From: Rhizoclosmatium globosum
Lineage: Eukaryota > Chytridiomycota > Chytridiomycetes > Chytridiales > Chytriomycetaceae
Direction of reading: 5' to 3'
Assembly (NCBI GenBank): GCA_002104985.1
Contig: MCGO01000091.1
Coordinates: forward strand, 1 to 64,000
Length of the DNA: 64,000 nucleotides
Shown here: in pieces, positions 12,201-21,000 of the stretch
Layout: each line of letters begins with the position of its first letter
How positions within the stretch are numbered: the first letter of the stretch is position 1
Made by a program: the position numbers and the translations under genes
Notes under the pieces: model-generated
Database searches by the model: none
Told to the model about the DNA's origin: nothing
What the model saw: only the letters and a program-made list of their open reading frames with translations

Positions 12201-14384
12201 ACGTTCACGAACTTGCCATGGCTTATGAGGAACTGTGTTGATTCGAACTGGATCAAATAACCCTTCCTTTAGACGTCCACGTTCCGCCAAATCAAATGCA
12301 AACGCGTCGTCATATGGTTGAATCCGAGACTTTGCGTACTCAATTTCAGCTTCATTGATAAATCCCGGAAACTGCTCACGGGTGTACTTGAATAAATCTT
12401 CCATACGTTCTGGAGTCAATCTGCGCTCGTTCATAGGTTTCAATCTCGGCGGTGGACATAGATTTTGCATCTCCGTGCGCCACTTGTTTGGCTTGACTGA
12501 CGGCGGCAACTGAGTGTCAACTGGTCTAACCTTCTTATCCACAGTCTTTGCTTTGGTGAAACAACGTGCAACATTCTCTTCTGAGTCAAGATCCACTTCC
12601 GAGACAAAGTTCAAGTACGCATGATTCAAAAGAACTTCCTCCTTTCCGGTCAAGACATCTCCCATTAGTTTTCGCTCAACGAGATCAACGAGGTCATAAT
12701 TGCTGAGCTTCTTATACTCGGCACTAGCTGCGACTGTTGAAAACCCAAAAACTCGTTCGTCACTTCCAAGCTTCAACTTTGTATGTAAGTCCTTCTTTGA
12801 TCCATCCGCGTTGTAGAAGTTATCAATAGGATTAACGCTTATTTTGAAGGAGAAAGCTGTATGTTCTTGCGATTGGAAGTAATTTGATTCGAGTGTATCC
12901 AGCATTTTGATTGTCGCTTGCGGCATAGGGTGAGTATCATTACTATTTAGATTCGAAGGAGAACTCGCCTGAGGAGGAGCGCCTGCACAGACGGCGTTGT
13001 CTGGGGTATGAGAACCCATCGAGCAAGAGGGAGTTGCTAGAGCTACATGACTGGATCCCCCCGTCTCGACTGCAGGACTTGGTGATACATTTAATTCGAT
13101 CTCCTCAACGATAGGTTTCAAGACAGGTTCCCACGTGGGCCTCATAAAGACATCGTGAGTATCAATTTCTATTGGAATAAAAGGAGTACTCGCCTGAGGA
13201 GGGGCGCCTGCACAGACGGCGTTGTCTGGGGTGTAAGAACCCGTTGAGCAAGAGGGAGTAACTAGAGCTACAAGACTGGATCCCTCCGTCTCAACTGCAG
13301 GACTTTCGATGCTTTCAATGTCCCCCTCGAAGCTTTGACTGATTTTGTAGACTTCTTCTTGATCTGAAAGCATTAAAGCCGTGATTGATGATAGCACTGC
13401 TTCAACATCGTGCGACGCGACAAATATAGAATGATTTTGATGTTCAAGCACGTCCGCTAATACCTCCGAATCGTCGTCCTCGTCGTACATTTCTGATAAA
13501 TCCACGAAATTCAATAAATTCGGAACGAACAGATCGGAGACATAGTCGGATAAGTCAAAAGTAGTAATAACTGGAACGTGGTCTGAACCGTCAATCTCGT
13601 ATCCATGTCGGCTAGAAATAGGTAGTAAATTACGACTGCTGTGAATTCCATCGTATCGCATCCCAAGATTTCCTCTGCGGTTGTGATAAAACCAGGTAGT
13701 ATATTTCCCTGGTGAGTACGGATTGCAATAACGAAAAGAGTCGACCATAAGTTGCGATAAGGCCTTAGCCCAGTCGCGTTCAACTTCGCGAAACCCTGAG
13801 CTAATTAACGGAATGACGTCTTTGTGAATATCCAAGTATGATTCTGAAACGTTGAAGTCGGCACCAGTGATAATAGTGAGACCAAGCTGCTGTAGTTCGT
13901 CCATGCGGTAATAAAATGCGTTTTGAAACTTGTATTTGTAATCCAAACGATGGTCGTTGTTACGGCTGGCGTTCGGAAAATATCCGCACACTAAAACAAG
14001 AGAGTCAAAGTGAACTTCAATGTAACGGCCTTCCATGTCGGTGATATCCCATCCAGGAAACGTGTAAACTTCCTGGGTAGGTCCAAGTTGAAATATAGAT
14101 TGTCTGACAAGGATAGCGACTCCGTTTGATCCAAGGCCGCGTCCCATAATTTCATGTGGGTAGTCTGAGTAGTACGTGTCATGTGTGTCGAAAATTTCGT
14201 ATTCCTTTATGTTCAAGTTGTTGTAGATCTCTTCAAACGATCGTCGGCCAGTACGCGTCTCCTGCAAGAATAAAATATCTGCGGCTGCGAACGTGGTTTT
14301 GGCTGACGTAGACATCTTAGAGAACGCGTTACGAGTTGAGTTCTGGTTCCAAGACCAGACAGTGATATTGTTGAGATCAACCAT
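9285..14384 (-). CDS. pol: Pol polyprotein: APE-like endonuclease + RT + RNase H + integrase
   Basis: 1,699 codons without a stop. Residues 1-275 form an endonuclease/exonuclease/phosphatase domain: WSWNQNS (Asn), ILFLQETR (Glu), CGYFPN, GADFNVS (Asp/Asn), RYDGIH and GSDHVPV (Asp-His), i.e. every hallmark of exonuclease III/APE nucleases. A Ser/Pro/Ala linker (275-640) carries an internal 118-bp duplication. Reverse transcriptase spans about 690-930 (LPQGWTNSPANAQRV, FVDDILVF at about 871). RNase H begins near 1038 (LSCDAYTVGEG). An HHCC zinc finger lies near 1280, followed by the integrase core with Asp at about 1346 and 1406 and Glu near 1441, then a GPF-type module (EKTFGGPFVITDI) near 1600. 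The family makes cDNA in cytoplasmic particles and integrates it in the nucleus. The frame is the same as the protease ORF but separated by a stop and 258 nt; the start is the first ATG before the endonuclease, and the open frame extends upstream to about 14590. Confidence 0.93.
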   Translation of the reverse strand: MVDLNNITVWSWNQNSTRNAFSKMSTSAKTTFAAADILFLQETRTGRRSFEEIYNNLNIKEYEIFDTHDTYYSDYPHEIMGRGLGSNGVAILVRQSIFQLGPTQEVYTFPGWDITDMEGRYIEVHFDSLVLVCGYFPNASRNNDHRLDYKYKFQNAFYYRMDELQQLGLTIITGADFNVSESYLDIHKDVIPLISSGFREVERDWAKALSQLMVDSFRYCNPYSPGKYTTWFYHNRRGNLGMRYDGIHSSRNLLPISSRHGYEIDGSDHVPVITTFDLSDYVSDLFVPNLLNFVDLSEMYDEDDDSEVLADVLEHQNHSIFVASHDVEAVLSSITALMLSDQEEVYKISQSFEGDIESIESPAVETEGSSLVALVTPSCSTGSYTPDNAVCAGAPPQASTPFIPIEIDTHDVFMRPTWEPVLKPIVEEIELNVSPSPAVETGGSSHVALATPSCSMGSHTPDNAVCAGAPPQASSPSNLNSNDTHPMPQATIKMLDTLESNYFQSQEHTAFSFKISVNPIDNFYNADGSKKDLHTKLKLGSDERVFGFSTVAASAEYKKLSNYDLVDLVERKLMGDVLTGKEEVLLNHAYLNFVSEVDLDSEENVARCFTKAKTVDKKVRPVDTQLPPSVKPNKWRTEMQNLCPPPRLKPMNERRLTPERMEDLFKYTREQFPGFINEAEIEYAKSRIQPYDDAFAFDLAERGRLKEGLFDPVRINTVPHKPWQVRERPVPMAHYEKLLEFLREKLAKGVMEPSIGAYASPWFVVAKKDGSIRFIQDLQILNKVTIRDSGIPPNMDASTARAAGFYIYSGVDCISFFDQIPIDERDRDLTAIRTPIGLMRITGLPQGWTNSPANAQRVSSMIFHKEGEAEVFVDDILVFSGKPPDMTISKEYPGVRNFFIEHMEKLETILKKLIVTGLTIHGGKHKIQLFVPKILSLGVILSQNGREPNPKKLDAIDKWKEPTGVSELRSFLQTVAVWRSWIPMFSVRAFPLFFLYRKGQQWEWGQAQIEAFEDLKAALKSYPIRRNLDVSDLQNRPPILSCDAYTVGEGASLCQLDENGKRYLIQLMSGLFNAAERKYSQIKLELCALVRNLRRIYFLIDGVPRLIVEIDSTGLKGLVNNPAIADRTMLRWVIYANTFPIEFVVVPGKKHSVPDGVSRMFSKPPPHADGQNESEDVENAIDAMLDMFQESHSSTQASNIFLAETSEFESDERMSDIVQWLETCTFKDGVSDLQKRRTREMASDYFLLNGYLYRRGETEGDVPRRVVGKRDVQVKLMEEAHGGIGGGHYSWNPTYLKLRSRYHWKGMQKDVRDFCDQCEVCLFHAQKRIVEPAKPSRAAQTICMVWSADIIVMPVGKNSKRYLFHLEDQCSGWPEGNSFKRKLMLPMMTWVVNDVFMRLGFPMVVLVDNAEFSSSEAKEIGKQLGFQIHAISPHNHRALAVERGHSPLVKSIAKACTEVRDWPEKVVPALFAKRITVGNRGFSPYHIMFGQEPSFSIEFAAESYFTQCWKDGMSTEDLLNSRMLQFENKQYIVSTAIERLDAARLKASLDFNRQHRSSFRKQTLEVGDWVLIYNSNLDRQWGRKLEKTFGGPFVITDIREGSYLLRELDGKQLRLPVTGDRLVFFPKPLRTKYKDNPETQQSSDPILKAILSAPILELTDRLPLSPDQITSAFPQDVFENLMVRCWESQGTTFSVALSD
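12963..13305 (-). repeat. 118-bp direct duplication inside the Pol linker
   Basis: Two diverged copies at 12963-13080 and 13188-13305, offset 225 bp, keep the reading frame. Both encode a block with SPAVET.GSS..AL.TPSCS followed by TPDNAVCAGAPPQAS. They lie between the endonuclease and the reverse transcriptase. Confidence 0.85.
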
Positions 14385-14642
14385 TGAAGAATATCTCTTC
14401 TTAGATTGAAAAGTTGAATAACTTGGGCCACCCTCGATCCAAGCTGATGATACGATCGTACACCGCGCTGTCGGTTTCTGATCGGAGGTAGAACTTTCGC
14501 TGCTCTGTTGCAGTTGACTTGTTGCTCTCTGGCACGGATTGTCAATTTTCGGGAACTTCTCTAATTTATTTGTTTCTATCTGTTTTCACAACAAAATACC
14601 ACTAAATGATTGAATAACGACGGATAAGATGAAATTCGGAAT

Positions 14643-16529
14643 TTAGCGTGGCCAGTCTGGGATGACAAGCATGTCCTCAGCCTCCTGTGGTTCAGTGCGT
14701 TGTGGCTCAAGAATGTTGCGGTCGCTGGAATAACTGACAGTTTGATACTGAACACTGACAGAACCATCCTGAGAAGTAATCTTGGTCCACATATTGCCAC
14801 GATTATCCCAAGTAGAAGTGGCTTTGGTTGCTGCAACAAATGGCATTCCGAATAAAAGAGCAAATGGTGTTTTGACTCCCGCTGGACATATCCACGATTT
14901 CTGCCGAAGATTGATTCCACCATTGAGACCATACAAAGAGTCACGAATTAGACCATACATACGATCCCTACCACCTCCAGCGTGAAGCATAATGATCATT
15001 GCTCCTGTATCAATAGCACTGATGTTGGATGCGTCTCGAGCAAGATTGAAACTGAGGGCATTCATTTCAGATCCTTTATCCATAAGAACAATTTCAACAA
15101 CGAATTCCTTTTGGAATGTGACGTTGTAGAATCTTGGCGATGCAAACGTGGAATACTGGAGGGTGCGATCAAATGGGACTTCTGGCTCTTCAATGGCTGC
15201 GATCTTGAAAGAACCCGCGGTGAAACTAGAGATTGGCTTGTACCCTTCGATTGCACCGTGCCAAGACTGAGCGGTAAGATTACACAAATTCCCAAAAATG
15301 CGGTCAAGAGCGCTTTGGCCTCCCTCCTGTCGAGCGACCCAGTCGGTATTGAACTGCAACAATTGGATGACTCCCGTTGGCACGTTGTCGAGAGTTCCTG
15401 TGTCCATAAGCTTGCGCTGGATGAGTTGACAATCTGCTGTTGGCGTCTGGATGGTAGAAGTCATAACGGGCTCGTCGGATAGGACCTCGTGCGGAATCTT
15501 GTGAACTTTGAGATTATCCAACGAGAATTTCTGGACGGCTGGTGACAAAGCAAACAACTCGGCAAGAGTCATTGTGACAGTAGTACCTTGGAACACACGT
15601 TCACACACAAGCTTGGAATCAATGTTGGCAAGAATTCCTTTATGAGCGAAATGATACTTCTGAGCTGGCTTTGGGGATGGTTTTGGGTCGGCTAGTGGAA
15701 CTGGGGTCTTCATGGCTGTTGGAGTGATTGGTCGTTTCGGTGTGGGAGGTCGAACTGGTGGTGGATTTGGCGGCATAGCTGGATTCTGGAAACCTGGTGG
15801 CAATGGATTTGGAACGTTGAGTGGAACTGTGACTGGAACTGGCGTTGGAATGACTGGAACTGGCGTTGGAATGACATTCTGGAACGGCGCTTGTGGCATC
15901 TTGGCGTCACGAGTAGGCTGAACACGTTTCGGCGGCGGCTGCTTCGGATTCGAGTCAGTTTCTTCGAGCGCGCGTTTCGCAAAGACGTCGGCTTCGTCTT
16001 CGTTGGATCTGCTGCGAAGGTAGGAGACTTCTTCCGCGATTTGCTGACATGTGAAGAAACAGTCCTCTGAATTTTCGACTTCCTGAAGTAACGACGACCA
16101 GGCACAATCGGCTTCGGCATAACTGATGTCGCTCCCGCTCACAAGCTTCATAACTTCCTCGACTGGTCTGTAGCTCCCACTCTTGACTTCCAGAAATTTT
16201 GCGTCGTTGCCTTCAAACTCCAATGGATTAAATAAGACGTGCATAAGTTCGAATAGCAAGGCTCCCTCGCTGGACTGAGACGTAACTGTTGAATCCGACA
16301 TCATGAGAGTTTTGCTGCTACCAGATTGACCCTTCTTGGCTTGCTCTTCCTTCAGTTTCGCACTCATAAACGCTTCCCATCCGCCTTTACCGCGCATATC
16401 CGGAATCTGCTGACCACGTTCGGTACCATCGTCGAGACCACGAGTTTCTTTTCGAGACCGGCGCGGTTGATGAACGTGATTTCTTTCAATGGGTAGCCTT
16501 TCTTCTTCATTTGGTCGTAGATGTCGCAC
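14643..16529 (-). CDS. Retroelement second ORF with retropepsin-like protease domain
   Basis: 628 codons, overlapping the end of the Gag ORF by about 166 bases in the -1 frame. The N-terminal half is low complexity, with a Pro-rich segment (VIPTPVPVIPTPVPV and PPNPPPVRPPTP). The C-terminal third looks like the divergent aspartic protease of fungal Gypsy-type elements: VVEIVLMDKGSEMNALS (D-x-G-S type), an IDTGAMIIM segment, and LLFGMPF resembling the usual LLGRPF ending. The expected role is processing of Gag and Pol in particles. Expression probably needs ribosomal frameshifting from Gag, though I see no canonical slippery heptamer. The active-site triplet has Lys where Ser or Thr is usual, so activity is uncertain. 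Confidence 0.7.
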   Translation of the reverse strand: MRHLRPNEEERLPIERNHVHQPRRSRKETRGLDDGTERGQQIPDMRGKGGWEAFMSAKLKEEQAKKGQSGSSKTLMMSDSTVTSQSSEGALLFELMHVLFNPLEFEGNDAKFLEVKSGSYRPVEEVMKLVSGSDISYAEADCAWSSLLQEVENSEDCFFTCQQIAEEVSYLRSRSNEDEADVFAKRALEETDSNPKQPPPKRVQPTRDAKMPQAPFQNVIPTPVPVIPTPVPVTVPLNVPNPLPPGFQNPAMPPNPPPVRPPTPKRPITPTAMKTPVPLADPKPSPKPAQKYHFAHKGILANIDSKLVCERVFQGTTVTMTLAELFALSPAVQKFSLDNLKVHKIPHEVLSDEPVMTSTIQTPTADCQLIQRKLMDTGTLDNVPTGVIQLLQFNTDWVARQEGGQSALDRIFGNLCNLTAQSWHGAIEGYKPISSFTAGSFKIAAIEEPEVPFDRTLQYSTFASPRFYNVTFQKEFVVEIVLMDKGSEMNALSFNLARDASNISAIDTGAMIIMLHAGGGRDRMYGLIRDSLYGLNGGINLRQKSWICPAGVKTPFALLFGMPFVAATKATSTWDNRGNMWTKITSQDGSVSVQYQTVSYSSDRNILEPQRTEPQEAEDMLVIPDWPR

Positions 16530-17590
16530 TTGCCGAAACCATAGTGGATGGGTCTCTTCAACTCCTGGAGCTGCGCGACAGTCTTGTCACAACACAGGCA
16601 GGTCTGGTTTTCACGGCTCACTTGACGAGGGACTCCAAGCGGTGGTGTTATAGTAGATCCTGTAGAGGCACTGGCTGCGAGTTGCTGGAATGGAGGTACG
16701 GTGGCTGGTTCTGGAGTGATGTTCAAACCTTTCTTGAACAATTCTTTGACAGCTTGACTGACTCCGGCGACAGAATCCACAGGATATCCCTTCGCAACAA
16801 ACAATCTCAGCTTATCAAACTCGGCTGTCAACTCTTCTATGGCGGAGTCCTTAGTGACTTGGGTAACTGGTTGAGGACCGACAAGAAACGGACGTCGATT
16901 CGGGTTCTCAAGAGGCTTGACTGAAGGATTTGTGAACTTCTCAATCTGCTCGAAGAGACTGTTGGCATTTTCGACTTGTACATGAAACCCGTCCCAATCC
17001 GGATATTTGAGAAGTCCGTCCGTTGTTTTGAAGTTGTGCAATAATTCAGACGCGTGGTCGTCTTTAACTCCCGTGAGGAAGATTTCAATTAATAAACGAT
17101 CGTCTGGTTTGTTTTCCGGTTTCATGCGAACAATCAACGTCTCAAACTTGGCGAGGTAATCACGGATTTGGTCGTAGCCCTTAGTTTTGTGAAAGCTGGC
17201 TAATTCACGCAAGTGGCCAGTTTGAATGACAGTGTCGTATTTTGAATATGAGAATATGAGCCATTTCTTGAGCATGTTGAAATCCATGGGTTTGTATGTG
17301 AATGTGCTTTTGTGGCGGTTGATAAAATAGTCCATTGTGATTTCCTGCGAGGTTTCTTTAATGTTGTTGTCCTTATTGTAGGACTCCCGCTGCTTTATCT
17401 CGCTTCTCTGATTTGTGTCTTGATAGAGGAGACGGACACCTGCGTCAAAGCGCGAAACCATGAACTCTACTTTCTTGGCGTCTTCGCTGAATCCCACTGA
17501 TCCGCAGTAGGCTTCACAAGATTCGATAAACCAAGACACTTCCTTCCCATTGAAGAGAGGGACGTCGTGGAGAGGTGTGTTGTTGTGCAT
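16364..17590 (-). CDS. gag: Gag-like structural protein of the retrotransposon
   Basis: 408 codons starting MHNNTPLHDVPLFNGKEVSW, the opening style of Ty3/Gypsy Gag (LFNGKE, then SWFIESCEAYC). The middle holds the capsid-type region with LRELASFHKTKGYDQIRDYL. A cysteine cluster (CLCCD, then GKCD about 25 residues on) near residue 325 may be a degenerate nucleocapsid knuckle. It is the first ORF after the 5' LTR, preceded by a 122-base leader. The family packages element RNA into virus-like particles. Confidence 0.75.
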   Translation of the reverse strand: MHNNTPLHDVPLFNGKEVSWFIESCEAYCGSVGFSEDAKKVEFMVSRFDAGVRLLYQDTNQRSEIKQRESYNKDNNIKETSQEITMDYFINRHKSTFTYKPMDFNMLKKWLIFSYSKYDTVIQTGHLRELASFHKTKGYDQIRDYLAKFETLIVRMKPENKPDDRLLIEIFLTGVKDDHASELLHNFKTTDGLLKYPDWDGFHVQVENANSLFEQIEKFTNPSVKPLENPNRRPFLVGPQPVTQVTKDSAIEELTAEFDKLRLFVAKGYPVDSVAGVSQAVKELFKKGLNITPEPATVPPFQQLAASASTGSTITPPLGVPRQVSRENQTCLCCDKTVAQLQELKRPIHYGFGKCDIYDQMKKKGYPLKEITFINRAGLEKKLVVSTMVPNVVSRFRICAVKADGKRL

Positions 17591-17655
17591 ATTTTGATGA
17601 AATTGTTAGGATGTCCCGAACTGACAATTCCAGCCACCCGAGACAATTCAAAGTG

Positions 17656-17680
17656 ATAGTAGTAGTAGTAGTAGTAGTAG
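17656..17680. repeat. TAG/CTA trinucleotide microsatellite in the element leader
   Basis: About eight uninterrupted TAG units between the primer-binding site and the Gag start. As a young, length-variable tract it could serve to tell element copies apart. Confidence 0.9.
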
Positions 17681-17700
17681 CGCGTCCACCAATCTCCTTA

Positions 17701-17711
17701 TTTGGGTGCCA
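17701..17711 (-). promoter_or_regulatory. Putative tRNA primer-binding site
   Basis: One base downstream of the 5' LTR in element sense the strand reads TGGCACCCAAA. A TGG start is expected for pairing with the CCA end of a tRNA. I could not assign the tRNA species. Confidence 0.6.
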
Positions 17712-17712
17712 C

Positions 17713-18037
17713 TGTAGAAGGTGGTCAAGTTTAACCACAAACCACGAGAAAATGAGTAGAGAGTTCTGATTGGTGATGGTCTAGTTGAGTATGAAGACTT
17801 CAAGTAGACTGACGCGTTATTACAGATCAAAGCTAACCGATCACCAGCTATAGTCGTTCTATCTTACGCTATAGGCCTTTTGCTCTCTGAATGATTGGTC
17901 TTTGAAACTGAATGGCTATCACTGATCGACTTGATGGTCCAGCAATTTATTCAACTTTTCAATAACGATAACTAATTCAATAAAGCTCATTCTTAACTAA
18001 TGCATGCTTTGACCCTTGAACAAAATCACCCTCCACA
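17713..18037 (-). repeat. 5' LTR of the Ty3/Gypsy element
   Basis: 325 bp, same sequence as 8956-9280. In element orientation this is the promoter-bearing LTR. Its outer end touches the GGGG target duplication and the host exon. Confidence 0.95.
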
Positions 18038-21000
18038 GGGGCCTACAAGCAGTATGTGGAAGCAGAGATGGAGGAAGATCAAGCTCGTGTCAAAGACAAA
18101 AAACAAAGTCTTCTCAAAACTCCAGTTGACGCGTTCAAGGTGTTGGTGGTGGATGGTTTGAAAAAGTTGTCAGTCCCAGAATGGAAAACCAAAACTCTGT
18201 TGATTGTCATTGATGCCTTGGACGAACTCAACAAGGATACACGCCATTCTGTCCTGAAGATTTTGACAACACTGTGTCCCGAGCTCCCAGGCTTTGTCAA
18301 GATTGTCACAACAGGTCGTCCAGAACGCGACATTTACTATGCATTGCAAGGACTTAGCCCTTTTGTTTTGAGTCCCAGTGACAACAACAATGCAGCCGAT
18401 TTAAAAGTGTTTGTCAAGTACCGACTACAGGCTTTGTGGGGGGCAATTCAGCAAGGCACTGATGCAGAGAAGTGTTGTGAAGCTCTGGTGGAAAAGGCAG
18501 ATGGTCTTTTTATCTATGCTCGTAACGTCTGTGAATATATCAAGAAACAGAATTTGGAGCCCAAGCAATCTCTTGTTGATATACTAGCTCTTACGTCTGG
18601 ATCAGATAGTATTTATAGAGCCATTATTGAGCGTGAACTTCAAACCAACAGAGCAGAGAGACTGGCTCATTTCAAGTGCGTGTTTTCTGTTTTGTTCACT
18701 GCCCAAAGACCTTTGACCTTGGGGAGCTTAGCCAATATTGGCGGATTGGACATTCATGAAGTTGAATCTGTGGTTTCAGAGGTATTTACTTGTTGATGGC
18801 CATATCTTGGACTGACAGTTCTTAGTTCCGCTCAATCCTCAAAATTGAACATGGAGGGATTGTCTCTGCTATTCACAAGAGTGTGAAGGATTTTTTCACA
18901 GACTTCACTCGTTGTGGAGGAGAATTGTTTATCCAAGCTGTAGATGCCAGGATTGCTGTTTGTTGTCTCCAGATTTTGATTGGCAATTTGAGTCACAATA
19001 TGGCACATCTAGACCCCACAAAGTTTTACAGCAAAGATGAGCTGGCACAACTAACAGTTTTGAACGAAGATTTGCTGTATGCTGTATTGTTTTGGGCCTC
19101 TCACTTCAAACTTGGCTTCTCAAAGGCTTCAGTGGTTGATCAACAGGCAATCATCAAGTTACTGTACAAATTTTGTACCAAAACCCTCCCTTACTACCTT
19201 GAGGCACTTCTATTAGTTTCCAAATTGAATGATGTCTTTCCAATGGTTCACTCTGTTTCTGACATATTGTCTGGTTTCACTCACATAGAGGAAGTCAAGA
19301 CAGTGCTATCGTTGCTGAATGATCTGAAATTTGTGGCTGTCAATTTCCGTACCCAATTATTGGCAAGTCCACTCCAAGTCTACAACCATGCCTTAATCGC
19401 AGTGCCTCTAGAAACCAAGTATTACTGTCTGTTTCAGGGTCTTGCACCTGCCCGCATAACTATTGGTGCAGAAAAAGAGTGGAGTCCTTTCACACTTCTT
19501 GGCCACTCCAATAATGTGCGTTCAGTGGCATTCTCTCCTGACTCCCATACTGTGGTTTCTGGTTCAAGTGACAATACAGTCAAATTATGGTCAGTGGAAA
19601 CTGGGGAATGTGTCAAGACCCTTCTTGGGCATTCTGGCTGGGTGAATTCAGTGGCATTCTCACCTGACTCTAAGACTGTGGTTGCTGGATCAGCTGACAA
19701 GACAGTCAAATTGTGGTCTGTGGAAACTGGAGAATGTGTCAAGACCTTTGTTGGGCATTCTAGCAGTGTGGTTTCAGCGACATTCTCGCCTGACTCCAAA
19801 TTTGTGGTTTCTGGATCAGTTGACAAGACAGTCAAATTGTGGTCAGTGGAAACTGGAGAATGTGTCAAGACTCTTGTTGGGCATTCTGGCTGGGTGTTTT
19901 CAGTGGCATTCTCTCCTAACTCCAAGACTGTGGTTTCTGGATCAGCAGACAAGACAGTCAAATTGTGGTCTGTGGAAACTGGAGAATGTGTCAAGACCTT
20001 TGTTGGAAATGCTAGCAGGGTGATTTCAGTGGCATTCTCACCTGACTCCAAATTTGTGGTTTCTGGATCAGATGACAAGACAGTCAAATTGTGGTCAGTG
20101 GAAACTGGGGAACTCTCCAAGACTCTTGTTGGGCATTCTGGCTGGGTGTTTTCAGTGGCATTCTCTCCTAACTCCAAGACTGTGGTTTCTGGATCAGCAG
20201 ACAAGACTGTCAAATTGTGGTGTGTGGAAACTGGAGAATGTGTCAAGACCTTTGTTGGAAATGCTAGCAGGGTGAATTCAGTGGCATTCTCGCCTGACTC
20301 CAAATTTGTGGTTTCTGGATCAGATGACAAGACAGTCAAATTGTGGTCTGTAGATATAAGGGGACTCTCCAAGGCACTTAAAGGGCATTCTGAAGGAGTA
20401 AGGTCTGTGGCATTCTCACCTGACTCCATATTTGTGGTTTCTGGATCAAGTGACAATACAGTCAAATTATGGTCAGTGGAAACTGGGGAATGTGTCAAGA
20501 CCCTTGTTGGGCATTCTGGCTGGGTGAATTCAGTGGCATTCTCGCCTGACTCCAAGACTGTGGTTTCTGGCTCAGCAGACAAGACAATCAAATTGTGGTC
20601 TGTGGAAACTGGGGAACTCTTCAAGACCCTTGTTGGACATTCCAATAGTGTGACATCAGTGTCATTCTCACCTGACAGCAACACTGTGGTTTCTGGATCA
20701 GATGACAAGACAGTCAAATTGTGGTCCGTTGAAACTGGGGAATGCTCCAAGACCCTTGTTGGGCATACTTTATTTGTGAATTCAGTGGCATTCTCACCTG
20801 ACTCCATATTTGTGGTTTCTGGATCACGTGACAATACAGTCAAATTGTGGTTCGTGGAAACCGGGGAACTCTCCAAGACCCTTAAAGGGCATTCTGAAGG
20901 AGTAAAGTCAGTTACATTCTTGCCTGACAGCAAAACTGTGGTTTCTGGATCAGTTGACATGACAGTCAAATTATGGTCTGTGGAAACTGGGGAATGTCTT

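Larger units (their letters stand above)
8956..18037 (-). mobile_element. Complete Ty3/Gypsy-type LTR retrotransposon with an endonuclease-bearing Pol
   Basis: A 9,082-bp element bounded by two 325-bp direct repeats (8956-9280 and 17713-18037) that I read as identical, with TG...CA ends and a 4-bp GGGG target duplication (8952-8955 and 18038-18041). Read on the minus strand the order is 5' LTR, primer-binding site, Gag ORF, protease ORF in the -1 frame, Pol ORF, 3' LTR. The Pol order RT-RNase H-integrase places it in the Ty3/Gypsy (Metaviridae-type) group. All ORFs are long and uninterrupted, so the copy may be active or very young. The unusual part is an APE-like endonuclease domain at the Pol N-terminus. 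Confidence 0.95.

Noticed and set aside
9285..14384. The endonuclease domain as a nested LINE insertion
   Set aside because: There is no LINE-type RT, poly-A tail or target duplication around it, and the frame runs straight from the nuclease to the Gypsy RT.
8911..18037. The retrotransposon lying within an intron of the NACHT gene (GTGAGT at 8911, CCACAG at the LTR end)
   Set aside because: The bases 8911-8955 stay open in the host frame and join in frame to 18042 once the element and one target copy are removed, so exon insertion is simpler. Splicing out the element cannot be excluded without RNA.
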